Part shown: positions 34,069 through 43,089 of the stretch, in pieces | How positions within the stretch are numbered: the first letter of the stretch is position 1 | How the letters are laid out: every line of letters starts with the position of its first letter | Origin: JBCCOW01 sp038749105 | Lineage (GTDB): Bacteria > Planctomycetota > Phycisphaerae > Phycisphaerales > Phycisphaeraceae | NCBI GenBank assembly: GCA_038749105.1 | Contig: JBCDIM010000013.1 | Span: forward strand, 1 to 64,000 | Length of the DNA: 64,000 nucleotides | Reading direction: 5' to 3' | The notes under the pieces: generated by a model | What the model saw: the letters and a program-made list of their open reading frames with translations, nothing else | Databases searched by the model: none | What the model was told of the DNA's origin: nothing | Position numbers and translations under genes: made by a program

Positions 34069-34085
34069 TTCCCGTTCCTTTCTTT

Positions 34086-34880
34086 TCATTCCGGCTTGCG
34101 CAGCACCACGATCAGGTTGCTCTGCAGCCCACGCAGCCCCGGCAGCGTCGTCGCCTTGATCATCAACATCTCGGGGACCACCCAACGCCCCAGCGTCCGC
34201 GTCTCCGGCGACGTCGGCACCCCGGCCAGCGCATCCATGACCAGGCCCGCCCGCTTCGCCACTCGACGCAACCGCCGCGTGCTATTCATCCGGTAGTAGG
34301 CGGGGTACACGTCCTCCGCCGCCCGCCCCTCCAACCAGCCCGCCATCCGACTCGCTAGCCGATCCGGCACCACACTCGCCGCCGCCGTCAGCGGGTACCA
34401 CCGGTTGGGCGTGTGGATCAGCACCCGACCACCCGGCCGCAGCACACGCGCCACCTCCGCCATCGCCCGCCGCGGACGACGCAGGTGCTCCGCCACCATG
34501 TTCATTGTCACAAGGTCCACACTCGCGTCCATCACGGGCAGCCGCGTGGCATCGCCCAACCGCAGATCGATCCCCGAAGTGTTTTCTTCTAAAGCCGATA
34601 CATCCGGGTCCACCCCGATCACATAGCCGGCTCGTTCCACCAACGCGTGCTGTCGCGCTTCGCCGCCCCGCAGCCAGCCCGGCGTCAGCCGACGCCCACA
34701 GCCCAGGTCCAGCCAGTCATCGCCCTCCCCGAGCACACCGTCCAGTACGTCGAAGTAGGCGTACTGCGAGTTCATTAAACCCGGCAACAGCCGACGTCGC
34801 ATCGCCCAGTAGCAGCGGTCATCGACGGGTGGCACAACGGGCGTCGCCACCAACGGGCTCGTAGCAGGGGACGCGGTCAC
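34086..34880 (-). CDS. Class I SAM-dependent methyltransferase
   Basis: A 264-residue methyltransferase. The GTG at 34880 overlaps the radical SAM stop by 4 nt (GTGA), the same overlap type seen between the two genes upstream; an ATG at 34898 is an alternative. Motif I is WLDLGCGRRLTPGW, motif II lies around GYVIGVDPDVSALEE, then IDLRLGDATRLPVMDASVDL (post-I/II) and VLRPGGRVLIHTPNRWYP (motif III). This is the Methyltransf_11/UbiE-like pattern seen in glycan clusters. The acceptor is unknown. Co-transcription with the polysaccharide genes suggests methylation of a sugar or a lipid-linked precursor. Confidence 0.86.
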   Translation of the reverse strand: MTASPATSPLVATPVVPPVDDRCYWAMRRRLLPGLMNSQYAYFDVLDGVLGEGDDWLDLGCGRRLTPGWLRGGEARQHALVERAGYVIGVDPDVSALEENTSGIDLRLGDATRLPVMDASVDLVTMNMVAEHLRRPRRAMAEVARVLRPGGRVLIHTPNRWYPLTAAASVVPDRLASRMAGWLEGRAAEDVYPAYYRMNSTRRLRRVAKRAGLVMDALAGVPTSPETRTLGRWVVPEMLMIKATTLPGLRGLQSNLIVVLRKPE

Positions 34881-36148
34881 AGCATGAACCCCGGGCATTC
34901 GGCACACGGGTTGTTTTCCGCCTGCTCGTCGGTGATCCGCTTCTTGAAGCTCCGCCGGGCCATCCGGTATTTCTCACCATTCCAGACCTTGCCGAAAGGG
35001 CGGTCCAGGGCGGATCCCATGTCCAGCTCGTGCTCGAACGACCCGCAGCAGACCACGACCTCACCGTCCCAGTTGATCACGCTCTGCCGCCAAGGCCAGG
35101 CACAGTTGTGCATCTTGCTCCCATTGAATTCTGGTCCCGGATGCGCTCCCGTATCGCGGATCGATTGATAGTTCGACAACACGTAATCCGGGTTCTTGGG
35201 GAGCCACTCTTCGAGGTGGTCTTTGGTCTTTTTCTGAAGGAGGTCGTCGGCAAGCCCGAGCGGCTGGAGCTTCTTATCACGATCGAGGAACCGTAGGTTC
35301 ATCGAAGCCTGCGAGAAGATCGGCCGGCAGTCCAGTGACTCCGCCAGTTCGCGGAATACCTCGATCTCGTGCTCGTTGTGCCGTGTCACGACAAAGTTCA
35401 GCTGGATCACCGGCGTTGCCGACTGCAATCGTTGCCGGGTCTCCACGATGTGCTTAACCTTCGCCAGCGTGTCTTCGTAGCTCTTGCCCGGCTGATAGAT
35501 CGCGAAGGTCTCCTGGCTCGCCCCGTGCAGCGAGCAGGTCAGCATGTCCAGACCCGACTCGATCAGCTTGGTCGCGTCGTCCTTCCCTTCGACCCCGCCG
35601 TCTTTGGTCTTCCGCGGCTCGATCCGGAACGCGTGCAGGTTGGATGAGATGTAGGTCCAGACGCCGCTGCGGTGCGAGTGGTTGATCATCCGGTAGATAT
35701 CGTTGTGCACCAGCGGGTCGCCCCACATCGACAGGTCCAGCTCGAACAGGTGGCGTTTGACCTGCTTGAACAGCTTTTCGAACGACGCGAAATCCATGCG
35801 GCCCTTGCGTCGCCCTTTGAGTCCCTGGCCGGTCGGGCAGAGCTGGCAGCGGGTGTTGCAGATGTTGGTCGGCTCGATCTTCATCGCATATGGCCGACCG
35901 ATCACGCGTTCCCGCTTGAGCAGGAACTCCACGTTGATCAGGGCCATGTTGGCGAGTTTGTAGGCCGTGAGGTACCGGCGGTTCCGCCAGGCCCAGAAGA
36001 CCCCCCGGGCCAGGAAATCGACCGCGGCGGTCATTCGTTGCAGCGGAGCCCTCAGGTCGGGTTTGGCCTTCCAGCGCCCGGTCAGGGCGGTGGCCTGCGC
36101 CAGCCGGCGGTCAAGCGTCGAGCTCAGTGTGGTCGCGATTGCGGTCAT
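34877..36148 (-). CDS. Radical SAM/SPASM-domain protein of the polysaccharide cluster
   Basis: A 423-residue protein from the ATG at 36148, which overlaps the upstream stop (ATGA). The radical SAM cysteines appear in IEPTNICNTRCQLCPTGQG (CxxxCxxC), followed by FELDLSMWGDPLVHNDIYRM and DMLTCSLHGASQETFAIYQP. The C-terminal SPASM-like part has MHNCAWPWRQSVINWDGEVV, then VCCGSFEHE and NPCAECPGFML, giving further cysteines for auxiliary clusters. Proteins of this type accompany exopolysaccharide gene sets, and the substrate is unknown. The flanking O-antigen ligase and methyltransferase genes are translationally coupled to it. Iron-sulfur content is inferred from the cysteines only. Confidence 0.88.
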   Translation of the reverse strand: MTAIATTLSSTLDRRLAQATALTGRWKAKPDLRAPLQRMTAAVDFLARGVFWAWRNRRYLTAYKLANMALINVEFLLKRERVIGRPYAMKIEPTNICNTRCQLCPTGQGLKGRRKGRMDFASFEKLFKQVKRHLFELDLSMWGDPLVHNDIYRMINHSHRSGVWTYISSNLHAFRIEPRKTKDGGVEGKDDATKLIESGLDMLTCSLHGASQETFAIYQPGKSYEDTLAKVKHIVETRQRLQSATPVIQLNFVVTRHNEHEIEVFRELAESLDCRPIFSQASMNLRFLDRDKKLQPLGLADDLLQKKTKDHLEEWLPKNPDYVLSNYQSIRDTGAHPGPEFNGSKMHNCAWPWRQSVINWDGEVVVCCGSFEHELDMGSALDRPFGKVWNGEKYRMARRSFKKRITDEQAENNPCAECPGFML

Positions 36149-37548
36149 ACCCAAGCCCCCACCCGACCGCGGACACCCGGCTCCGGCTCCGGCTCGGCTT
36201 CCGTCTCGGCCTCCGGCGCATCCTCGTCTTCTTTCAGGCCCTGCTCTGACTCGCGCCGCATCAGCACCGGAGCCAGCCCGCCCAGGGCCATCAGCATCCA
36301 GGGCAGTTCCACAGCTTCGGCCGACAGGAACAGCGCCGCCACCATAAAGCACAGCAGGCTCGCCTGGAGCGCGAGGCATAGCCGGGCCCGGTCGCCCCAG
36401 GCCGCTGCCTCCGGATCACTGGTCGAAATCAGGGGCGGATCACCCCGCGCGGGCGTGCCGTGCAGCCGCTCGGCCTCGAAGAGGCACGTCTTGCGAGCAC
36501 GCCCGAACCCGTAGAACGCCAGCCCGATCGCCAGCACATAGGCGAGCGCCGCGGGGATCCCCGAGTCGGCCGCAAGCTGCAGGTACTGGTTATGGATCGT
36601 GCGGTTCGCCATGTCCGCCCCGAAGTTGTACGACAGCCGGTTCGAGTTCCGAACACCCCGGCCCAGCAGCGGCTCGTCCCAGGCGATCCGCCAGGCTGCG
36701 CCCCACGCGTCGAACCGCGACTGGGCCGACTCGTCCTCCTGGAAGTTCTTCGTCGACATGAACCGGTCGCGGATCTCCGGCCCCGCCATCACCGCCACCG
36801 CCAGCGAAAGCGCCGCTAGCCCCACCAGCGCCTGCTTCCTGGGCCGGTGGTGCACCAGCAGCCAGATCAACGCCACCGACAACGCCACCATCGCCCCCCG
36901 CGAGTACGTCATCATCACCGCGTGCATCATCAGCAGCCCGAGGAACACCGCGAACACCCGCTTGACCATCACCATCCGGCCCGCCTGCATCAGCCCGAAC
37001 ACATACGCAAACGGCACGCCCATCGCGATGAACGCGCCTGCCCCGTTGTTGTCCAGCCCCCCGAACCCGTGATGGAACACATCCAGCCGACCGCCCTCGA
37101 AGAAGTACATCGCGTTGATCGAATACGCGTGATACCCGATGCACAGCAGCACCATCCCACCGACCGCCCAGAGGTGCCAGGGCTTGCTGATGATCAAGCT
37201 CGCCAGGAAGAACACCAGCAGCACCTTCCCGTACTCCATCGCCCAGGCCTGGGCCAGGTACGGGTCGTCCGCAGTCACCACGCTCATGGTCATGAATGCT
37301 GTGTAGGCCAGCACACAGAGCAGCACCGCCCCGAGCCGGGCCTGCCGCCACACCTTGCTGAAGTGCAGCATCACCGACCCCAGCAGCGCGAACGCCGCGA
37401 TCAGTGACCAACGCAGCTCAGGCCCGGTGTTCAACGACCAGTGCCAGATGTGCTGCGGGCGCAGTGTCGCCAACCCGTAATACAGCAGCAGCGGCCAGAA
37501 AGGCGAGATCAGCCCGCCCAACGCCCCCACACCAATGGCTACCGTCAT
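36145..37548 (-). CDS. O-antigen ligase-like protein, exosortase-associated O-glycosylation type
   Basis: A 467-residue integral membrane protein. I use the ATG at 37548 because the family's N-terminal helix starts there (MTVAIGVGALGGLISPFWPL); the frame continues upstream to GTG 37680, but that part is unlike the family. About eleven hydrophobic segments are present. ATLRPQHIWHW, MTYSRGAMVALSVALI (Arg-Gly in the core) and the long periplasmic loop with LLGRGVRNSNRL and NRTIHNQYLQLAADSGIP (conserved His) are typical of Wzy/WaaL ligases, in particular the group associated with exosortase A. A Glu/Ala/Pro-rich tail of about 40 residues follows. It likely transfers or polymerises glycan outside the membrane. 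Confidence 0.84.
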   Translation of the reverse strand: MTVAIGVGALGGLISPFWPLLLYYGLATLRPQHIWHWSLNTGPELRWSLIAAFALLGSVMLHFSKVWRQARLGAVLLCVLAYTAFMTMSVVTADDPYLAQAWAMEYGKVLLVFFLASLIISKPWHLWAVGGMVLLCIGYHAYSINAMYFFEGGRLDVFHHGFGGLDNNGAGAFIAMGVPFAYVFGLMQAGRMVMVKRVFAVFLGLLMMHAVMMTYSRGAMVALSVALIWLLVHHRPRKQALVGLAALSLAVAVMAGPEIRDRFMSTKNFQEDESAQSRFDAWGAAWRIAWDEPLLGRGVRNSNRLSYNFGADMANRTIHNQYLQLAADSGIPAALAYVLAIGLAFYGFGRARKTCLFEAERLHGTPARGDPPLISTSDPEAAAWGDRARLCLALQASLLCFMVAALFLSAEAVELPWMLMALGGLAPVLMRRESEQGLKEDEDAPEAETEAEPEPEPGVRGRVGAWV

Positions 37549-37708
37549 AAACAGGAAGTGCTTCACAAGAAAAGACTGGAAGACGAGGAAGTTCAACGTC
37601 GGGTCGTCCGTGACATCGGGTACGCGCGGAAAACCCCCCGGTCTATGTCGGCCCCCAACCCAAACCGCCTCCCCGATCACCCCCAGGCCCCCCGGTTATC
37701 GGCCCCTC

Positions 37709-39157
37709 ATGCACACACCGACCCCCGCCTCCAACGGCCAGTCCGTCCCCCAACCCGATACACCCTCAATGGCCGAGCTGCTCCGACCACACCCATCCAG
37801 ACGCCGGCTCAGGCTCCCGCTGATCTGCGTGGCCGTATTCGTGCTCGCGTTTGCTGTCCGCGTTGCCATGGCTTCCGCGTTCGTCGGACTGGGTGCCCCG
37901 CCCGACGCCAACGCGAACATCGATCAGGTCGACTTCGAGATTATCGCCTGGCACCTCGCCCAAGGCCACGGCTTCACCGTCGATGGCTCCACCCCCACCG
38001 CCCGTCGCGCCCTCGGGGCCCCGCTGATCTTTGCGCCCGTCTACCTGATCACCGGGCAACGCGACTTCGGGATCCTCCGCCTCTGGATCATCGCCCTCTC
38101 CGCCGCGACGTGCGTGCTGACCGCCCTGATCGCCCGACGCCTCGCCCCACCCCGCTACGCCACGCTTGCCGCCGCCCTGGCGGGCCTGGGCCTCGCCCTC
38201 TACCCCGGGCACGCCTACTACGCCATGCACATGCTCAGCGAGCCCCCCTTCGCCGCGTGCCTCGCCCTGGCGACCTACCTCTCGCTCCTCGCTTGGCAGC
38301 ACCCCGCAGCCCGCTCCCGGCAGACCTGGATCCTCACCGCCGCCGCTGGCACCGCTTGGGCACTGCTCATCCTCACCAAGCCGCAGTTCATCCTGCTGCT
38401 CCCGCTCGCCGCCGCCGCGCTGGTCACCCCGCCGACCGTCCGCTGGCTCCGCCGCCGACCAGTCCGCCTCGTGCAGACGCCCGGCCCGCAGCTGGCCTTC
38501 GCGCTGCTCCTCACCACACTGCTCGTCGTGCCCTGGGGTGTCCGCAACCACCAACAGCTCGGCGTCACCGGGCTCTCCTCCATCGTCGGGCTCGGGCTCT
38601 GGGGCGGCAACAACGAGCTGATCCTTGACGACCCGATCTGGCGCGGCCGATGGCTCCGCATCAGCGAGGTCGAACGCCGGCTCAACCAGCCACTGCCCGA
38701 CGGCGAAGCCGCCGCCAACCGCGAGGCCAAGCAGCGCGGCCTCGCCTTCATGAGAGCCCACGCCGCCGAGATGCCCGCCCTCACCCTAACCAAGCTGCAA
38801 CGCCTCGTCACGCCCTTCCCCCGCACCACCAACACCGCCGCCCGCTGGTCCGAAGCGCTCGCCTGGATCACCCTCGCCCCGCTGACCCTCCTCGGCCTCA
38901 TCCACCTGCTCCGGCACCAACGCCACACCCTGGCGTTACCCCTGCTCCTCGCCCCGGTCGTCGTCACCGTCGGTACCGCGGCCGTCTTCTTCGGCATCGT
39001 CCGCTACCGCAACGCCCTGGCCCCCACGCTCCTGGTCCTGGGCGCCCTCGGCCTCGCCTCGCTCCTACACGCCCTCCGCAGCCGCTACGCCAAACCTAAC
39101 CACACTGCTTACCCGCTGCGCACCGAAGAGCCACTCCCGACGCGCCGGGCCGCGTGA
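37709..39157 (+). CDS. Membrane glycosyltransferase, GT39/ArnT-like
   Basis: A 482-residue polytopic protein with about ten hydrophobic segments. After the first helix (LRLPLICVAVFVLAFAVRVA) comes the acidic motif NIDQVDFEIIAWHLAQGHGF, the place where GT39/ArnT-like enzymes carry the catalytic Asp pair. Further motifs are RALGAPLIFAPVYLITGQRD, FRTT-like segments in the C-terminal part and the helix pair near LPLLLAPVVVTVGTAAVFFG. These enzymes move sugars from polyprenyl-phosphate donors to lipids or proteins outside the membrane. The start is the ATG at 37709, divergent from the O-antigen ligase gene, 160 nt away. Downstream a site-2 protease gene faces it across 33 nt. Confidence 0.82.
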   Translation: MHTPTPASNGQSVPQPDTPSMAELLRPHPSRRRLRLPLICVAVFVLAFAVRVAMASAFVGLGAPPDANANIDQVDFEIIAWHLAQGHGFTVDGSTPTARRALGAPLIFAPVYLITGQRDFGILRLWIIALSAATCVLTALIARRLAPPRYATLAAALAGLGLALYPGHAYYAMHMLSEPPFAACLALATYLSLLAWQHPAARSRQTWILTAAAGTAWALLILTKPQFILLLPLAAAALVTPPTVRWLRRRPVRLVQTPGPQLAFALLLTTLLVVPWGVRNHQQLGVTGLSSIVGLGLWGGNNELILDDPIWRGRWLRISEVERRLNQPLPDGEAAANREAKQRGLAFMRAHAAEMPALTLTKLQRLVTPFPRTTNTAARWSEALAWITLAPLTLLGLIHLLRHQRHTLALPLLLAPVVVTVGTAAVFFGIVRYRNALAPTLLVLGALGLASLLHALRSRYAKPNHTAYPLRTEEPLPTRRAA

Positions 39158-39190
39158 TACACCAGCGACTGGGCCGTACGCCCCGCCCGA

Positions 39191-39859
39191 TCACACCCCG
39201 ATCTGCCGCAGCACCCAGTCCAGCCCGTCCATCCCCATCCGGTGCAGGTTGAACGCCGCCGGCACCAGCACCCGCGACGAGAGCACAAACACCCCTACAA
39301 ACGCCAGCATCCACACGCCCCGCTTCGCCGGGTCCGACACCGCCCGCGCATACCCGTCGCTGAAGTTCGCCATGATGTGCGACCCGTCCAGCGGCGGCAC
39401 GGGCATCAGGTTGAACAGCATCAGCAGCAGGTTGATGTAGCCGAACACCACCAGGAAGTTCACCAGGTTGCCCCGCCAGTCCGGGTCCTCCGGCCGAAAC
39501 CCCAGCCGAAGACAAACCGTCAGCCCCACCACCCCCACCGCCGCCAGCAGCAGGTTCGTCACCGGCCCCGCCACCGCCACCAACGCCTCGGCAAACTTGC
39601 CCCGAAGCCGGCCCGGGTCGATCGGCATCTGGCCCCACGCGATCCCCGCAATAAACAACGCCAGCAGCGACCACGGCCCCATGTGCACCAAAGGGTTCCC
39701 CGTCATCCGGCCCATCGCCTGGGGCGTTGGATCCCCCAGCCGCAAGGCCATCCAACCGTGGGCCAGCTCGTGCAGCACGATGCTGATCACCACCGTCACA
39801 ATCACCGAGCAGAAGAAGAACGGGTTCTCTGCCGCGGACGTGATAAACAGGCTGCCCAT
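39191..39859 (-). CDS. Site-2 protease family (M50) intramembrane metalloprotease
   Basis: A 222-residue membrane protein with the zinc motif SIVLHELAHGWMALRLGDPT (HExxH) in its first helix pair and the second-ligand motif LLMLFNLMPVPPLDGSHIM (the NxxPxPPLDG pattern) near residue 150. Both belong to the small FtsH-independent S2P group without a PDZ domain. Such enzymes cut membrane-embedded helices, often anti-sigma factors or leftover signal peptides. The substrate is not indicated here. The gene lies alone, convergent with the GT39 gene and divergent from mltA. Confidence 0.92.
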   Translation of the reverse strand: MGSLFITSAAENPFFFCSVIVTVVISIVLHELAHGWMALRLGDPTPQAMGRMTGNPLVHMGPWSLLALFIAGIAWGQMPIDPGRLRGKFAEALVAVAGPVTNLLLAAVGVVGLTVCLRLGFRPEDPDWRGNLVNFLVVFGYINLLLMLFNLMPVPPLDGSHIMANFSDGYARAVSDPAKRGVWMLAFVGVFVLSSRVLVPAAFNLHRMGMDGLDWVLRQIGV

Positions 39860-39910
39860 GGGTTACTGTGCTCAGCGGAATCGGTCTTCAAGCCACAAAG
39901 ACGTGCGGCC

Positions 39911-41143
39911 ATGATAGGACAGCCATCGGATCAATCCCCCGCCCGGCTCGACCCCCGATATAACCGGGCGGCTTTTGTGCTCGTGCTCGCGGCACTCTTG
40001 ATGCTCACCGGCTGCGCGGGCTCACCCATGCCCACCGCCGACCCCGCCGCCCCCGACTACGCCCGGCCTCTCCCGCCCGGCCAGCCCGCACTCCGCCTCG
40101 TCAACGACCCCACCGCCCACCTGTCCTGGGACGAGCTCGCTCTCCAGGCCCAGCGGCCCGGCTTCCGCGCCGCCCTCGACCGCAGCCGTGTCTGGTTCAC
40201 CCTCCCGTCCTCGCCCACCCACTTCCCCCGCTCCGGGATCACCTTCGACCACGCCAAACGCAGCGTCGATGCCTTCGCCGAACTCCTCGATCAACACACC
40301 AACCCGGCCGACCAACCCGCGCTCACCGCCGCACTCGAAGCCCGCTTCGATCTCTACATGTCCGTCGGCTGGGACGACGCCGGCACCGTCCTCTTCACCG
40401 CCTACTACTCCCCCGAGTTCACCGCCTCAAAAAACCCGGACGCCACCTTCCGCTACCCGCTCTACCAACGCCCCGCCGACCTCGTCTCCGACCCCCGCAC
40501 CGGCGAAGTCTTCGGCCGAGCCACCGCCGCGGGTTACGAGCCATACCCCACTCGCGCCCAGCTCCTCGACTCGGGCGCCCTCCAGGGCACCGAACTCGTC
40601 TACCTCCCGGCTCGCCTCGACGCCTATCTCATCGAGGTCAACGGCTCGGCCAAGCTCAACATGACCGACGGCTCGGTGATGTACGTCGGCCACGCCGGCA
40701 CCAACGGCCGAGACTACACCTCCATCGGCCGAGAGCTCGTCGCCGACGGCAAGCTCGACCCCGCCACCGCCTCGCTGCCTACCCTCAAGGCCCACTTCGA
40801 GCAGTCCCCCGACGAGCTGCCCGGCTACATCCGCCGCAACGACCGCATGGTCTTCTTCAAGGCCTACCCCGGCACCGACTGGCCCGCCGGCTCGCTCGGC
40901 TTTACCGTTACTCCTTACCGCTCCGTCGCCACCGACAAGGCCATCTTCCCACGCGGCGGCGTGACCTTCGCCACCGTCCCCAACCAGGGCATCCGCCTGC
41001 TCATGCTGGACCAGGACACCGGCGGCGCGATCCGAGCCCCCGGCCGTGCCGACCTCTACTTCGGGATCGGCGATGCCGCCGAAGCCGACGCCGGACGTGT
41101 CGCCCACGAGGGCAGGCTGTTCTATTTGCTCACAACCCGTTAG
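39911..41143 (+). CDS. mltA: Membrane-bound lytic murein transglycosylase A
   Basis: A 410-residue lipoprotein from the ATG at 39911, with a lipobox (LLMLTGCAG). The MltA domain (about 110-300) includes LFTAYYSPEFTASK, FRYPLYQRPADL and LDAYLIEVNGSAKLNMTDGS. The C-terminal 3D domain has GGVTFATVPNQGIRLLMLDQ and DQDTGGAIRAPGRADLYFGI, with the catalytic-site aspartates in place. The enzyme cleaves the beta-1,4 bond of peptidoglycan, forming 1,6-anhydromuramic ends, at the inner face of the outer membrane. Its presence indicates that the organism keeps some peptidoglycan turnover. It stands alone. Confidence 0.93.
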   Translation: MIGQPSDQSPARLDPRYNRAAFVLVLAALLMLTGCAGSPMPTADPAAPDYARPLPPGQPALRLVNDPTAHLSWDELALQAQRPGFRAALDRSRVWFTLPSSPTHFPRSGITFDHAKRSVDAFAELLDQHTNPADQPALTAALEARFDLYMSVGWDDAGTVLFTAYYSPEFTASKNPDATFRYPLYQRPADLVSDPRTGEVFGRATAAGYEPYPTRAQLLDSGALQGTELVYLPARLDAYLIEVNGSAKLNMTDGSVMYVGHAGTNGRDYTSIGRELVADGKLDPATASLPTLKAHFEQSPDELPGYIRRNDRMVFFKAYPGTDWPAGSLGFTVTPYRSVATDKAIFPRGGVTFATVPNQGIRLLMLDQDTGGAIRAPGRADLYFGIGDAAEADAGRVAHEGRLFYLLTTR

Positions 41144-41194
41144 ATGGCCCCCAACCACCTTCCATCGCCTGTCTAACCGCCGCGACCCAGACAA

Positions 41195-42061
41195 TCAGGG
41201 TGGTGGCGGCTGCCAGTCGGGGTCGCCTATCGTCGCCGCTAGATTGTTCCACCGCGTCATATCCGACAACGCAACGAAATCAAGATAGGTCGCCGAGCCA
41301 TCGAGGTGAGACACAATCGCGCTCTCCTGGCAGCGGAAATCAACCGAGCCCGTATCTTCAGGGACCCCGTCCGGATCGTACGCCGTACCCTGCCACCGGT
41401 TCGAAGCGAGTTGATCACTCGGGGCGGTCACTCGGTAGTTCCCCGGCACCACGTCTTCGCCCGCCGCATCAAGCCCGAACGCCGAAGCGAAGACCAGCAG
41501 CCGACTGGGGTCCACCGCCTCTTCAAACCGGCGGACCACGCCGGGGTTGTTCTCGGTGTTACCCCCCAAGACGAAATAGCCTCCAACGTTATTGGTGTTC
41601 ATCCCGAAGCTCGGGTTAATGCTGACGCGGTACATCCAGACACCGTACTCCGGGTCGCCAGCCCCACCGGTGAAGTCTGTGCTAAACGCAGCCCCGCCTG
41701 GCGGGGTAGCGTCCGCATCGGCCCGCTCGTTGATTAGCACCGACCCTTCCAACGCGTAATCCAGGTAGTTCACCAGCCGCCACGGATAACGCCAAGCTGA
41801 GACCCCAAAGAACGGCTCACCGTTCGGTGCGTAGCCCGGCTCGTCCACCGCATAGCCCTTGATAATCAACCCGTCCTCGTCCAATGACCTGATCGTCACC
41901 GCTTGGAGGAGCGTCCGCGCAGCCGCCAATTCGGCCGCACACGCCGCCGCCTGCCGGCTGGCACCCAACACCGGCAGCAGAATACCAATCAGCAGCGCAA
42001 TGATGCTGATCACCACCAACAACTCCACCAAGGTAAAACCACGCACTGCCCGATACTTCAC
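41195..42061 (-). CDS. Prepilin-like protein with N-terminal methylation motif
   Basis: A 288-residue protein. I chose GTG 42061 because AAAGGA lies 7 nt upstream; it gives the short leader typical of prepilins. The class III signal VRGFTLVELLVVISIIALLI includes the Gly/Phe cleavage site and Glu5 needed for processing by PilD. The body contains Gly/Asn-rich turns and a C-terminal QESAIVSHLDGSATYLDFVA that recalls the H-x-G pattern of planctomycete pseudopilins (DUF1559-like). It is probably a pseudopilin or pilin-related secreted protein, served by the pil/gsp operon at 27-33 kb or another such system. Two PEP-CTERM genes lie upstream on the same strand. Confidence 0.83.
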   Translation of the reverse strand: MKYRAVRGFTLVELLVVISIIALLIGILLPVLGASRQAAACAAELAAARTLLQAVTIRSLDEDGLIIKGYAVDEPGYAPNGEPFFGVSAWRYPWRLVNYLDYALEGSVLINERADADATPPGGAAFSTDFTGGAGDPEYGVWMYRVSINPSFGMNTNNVGGYFVLGGNTENNPGVVRRFEEAVDPSRLLVFASAFGLDAAGEDVVPGNYRVTAPSDQLASNRWQGTAYDPDGVPEDTGSVDFRCQESAIVSHLDGSATYLDFVALSDMTRWNNLAATIGDPDWQPPPP

Positions 42062-42118
42062 GCCGTGTTCCTTTGCAAGGAGCATCCCGAACAATCGCCC
42101 GCAGCGTAATCCAATGCC

Positions 42119-42898
42119 TTAGATCTTGGCGGCTGCACGCCGACGCCGGCCACACACCACAGCCCCGCTCAAGCCAAACAGCAGCAACGCGTTTGGTTCG
42201 GGGATTACCAATGCGAAGGTATCGCTCTGATCAAGTTGGAGAGCAAGGATCGTACTACTTGTTCCCGCCGTCTCGAAACGGACATCCACCTCACTGATCG
42301 GCCCAAGGCCACGCAAGTCCCACTGATACCGCAGCGTCCCGACCGGCACCGGCCCAAAGCCCGAATCGAAAGGGGGGGCCACCGAAAGATCAGACGCTAC
42401 ATAACCGATATTGGTGGTCTCATCCCCGTTGATGTAGAGCGTCGGATCATCCTCCAAGTACACGCCAAACTCGGAGCCCGATCCGATCTCGATCTGAAAA
42501 ATCAGCGTTTCGATGTCAGTCACAGGCGTGGTGTCGAAGACCTTGAATACGCCGCTGCCGTTCGGCGACGTATAGATGCTGATCCCCGCCGGGTAGCCAT
42601 TGCCTGAGACCTTGTCGAAGAGGGCGTCACCCGTGGGGTCATCGTCGCTGGAGCTAAAGGTATTGAACGTGAGTAGCGACTCGATCGGTTCCGGCCACAG
42701 AGCCGAACCAGGAAAATTGGGGAAGATCGGATCGGCCGTCGCGACCTGCGGATTCGTCCGCGTCAGGTTGTCCCACGCATCGAAGTCCGCACTACCCGGA
42801 AGACTGACCGAGGTGACGACGGCAACCGCACTTTGGGTCCACAGCAACGCAGCCAAGACCGAAACACTGGCGTATCGCGATTGAGTCAAAGCAAGCAT
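42119..42898 (-). CDS. PEP-CTERM surface protein (variant motif PEPN)
   Basis: A 259-residue exported protein. The N-terminus is a signal peptide and the C-terminus is VIPEPNALLLFGLSG, then a hydrophobic helix and RRRR. That is the PEP-CTERM sorting signal, recognised by exosortase, which removes the tail and passes the protein to the surface. The body is a single beta-rich domain with TSTIL-type strands (GSADFDAWDNLTRTNPQVAT, SSSDDDPTGDALFDKVSGNG). The neighbouring gene at 43090-43890 is a paralogue: both share the D-WDNL-TNPQV, IES, DDDPTGDA-FDK-SG-GYP and IF/VFQI-GSG blocks. Ligand unknown. No exosortase gene is in the window. Confidence 0.85.
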   Translation of the reverse strand: MLALTQSRYASVSVLAALLWTQSAVAVVTSVSLPGSADFDAWDNLTRTNPQVATADPIFPNFPGSALWPEPIESLLTFNTFSSSDDDPTGDALFDKVSGNGYPAGISIYTSPNGSGVFKVFDTTPVTDIETLIFQIEIGSGSEFGVYLEDDPTLYINGDETTNIGYVASDLSVAPPFDSGFGPVPVGTLRYQWDLRGLGPISEVDVRFETAGTSSTILALQLDQSDTFALVIPEPNALLLFGLSGAVVCGRRRRAAAKI

Positions 42899-43089
42899 CC
42901 TAAGCCTTACCGAATCACCGGATGTTTGTCCGGAATGCCCAAACCATCAACCTTGTGGCTAACCGAGCGACAGTGTGACAGTCATTCGGCGAGGGTGTGG
43001 TCACCTCGATCCAGAAAACCGCCCACGTCCCCCCCAAAAACACTCCGACGCCGGTCAAGGAGAGGGAGTGATCGGATCGCGACAGCGGC

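Noticed and set aside
39242..39910. Upstream extension of the mltA frame by 223 codons
   Set aside because: The extension lies antisense to the site-2 protease gene and is Arg/His/Pro-rich; the lipoprotein signal starts at 39911.
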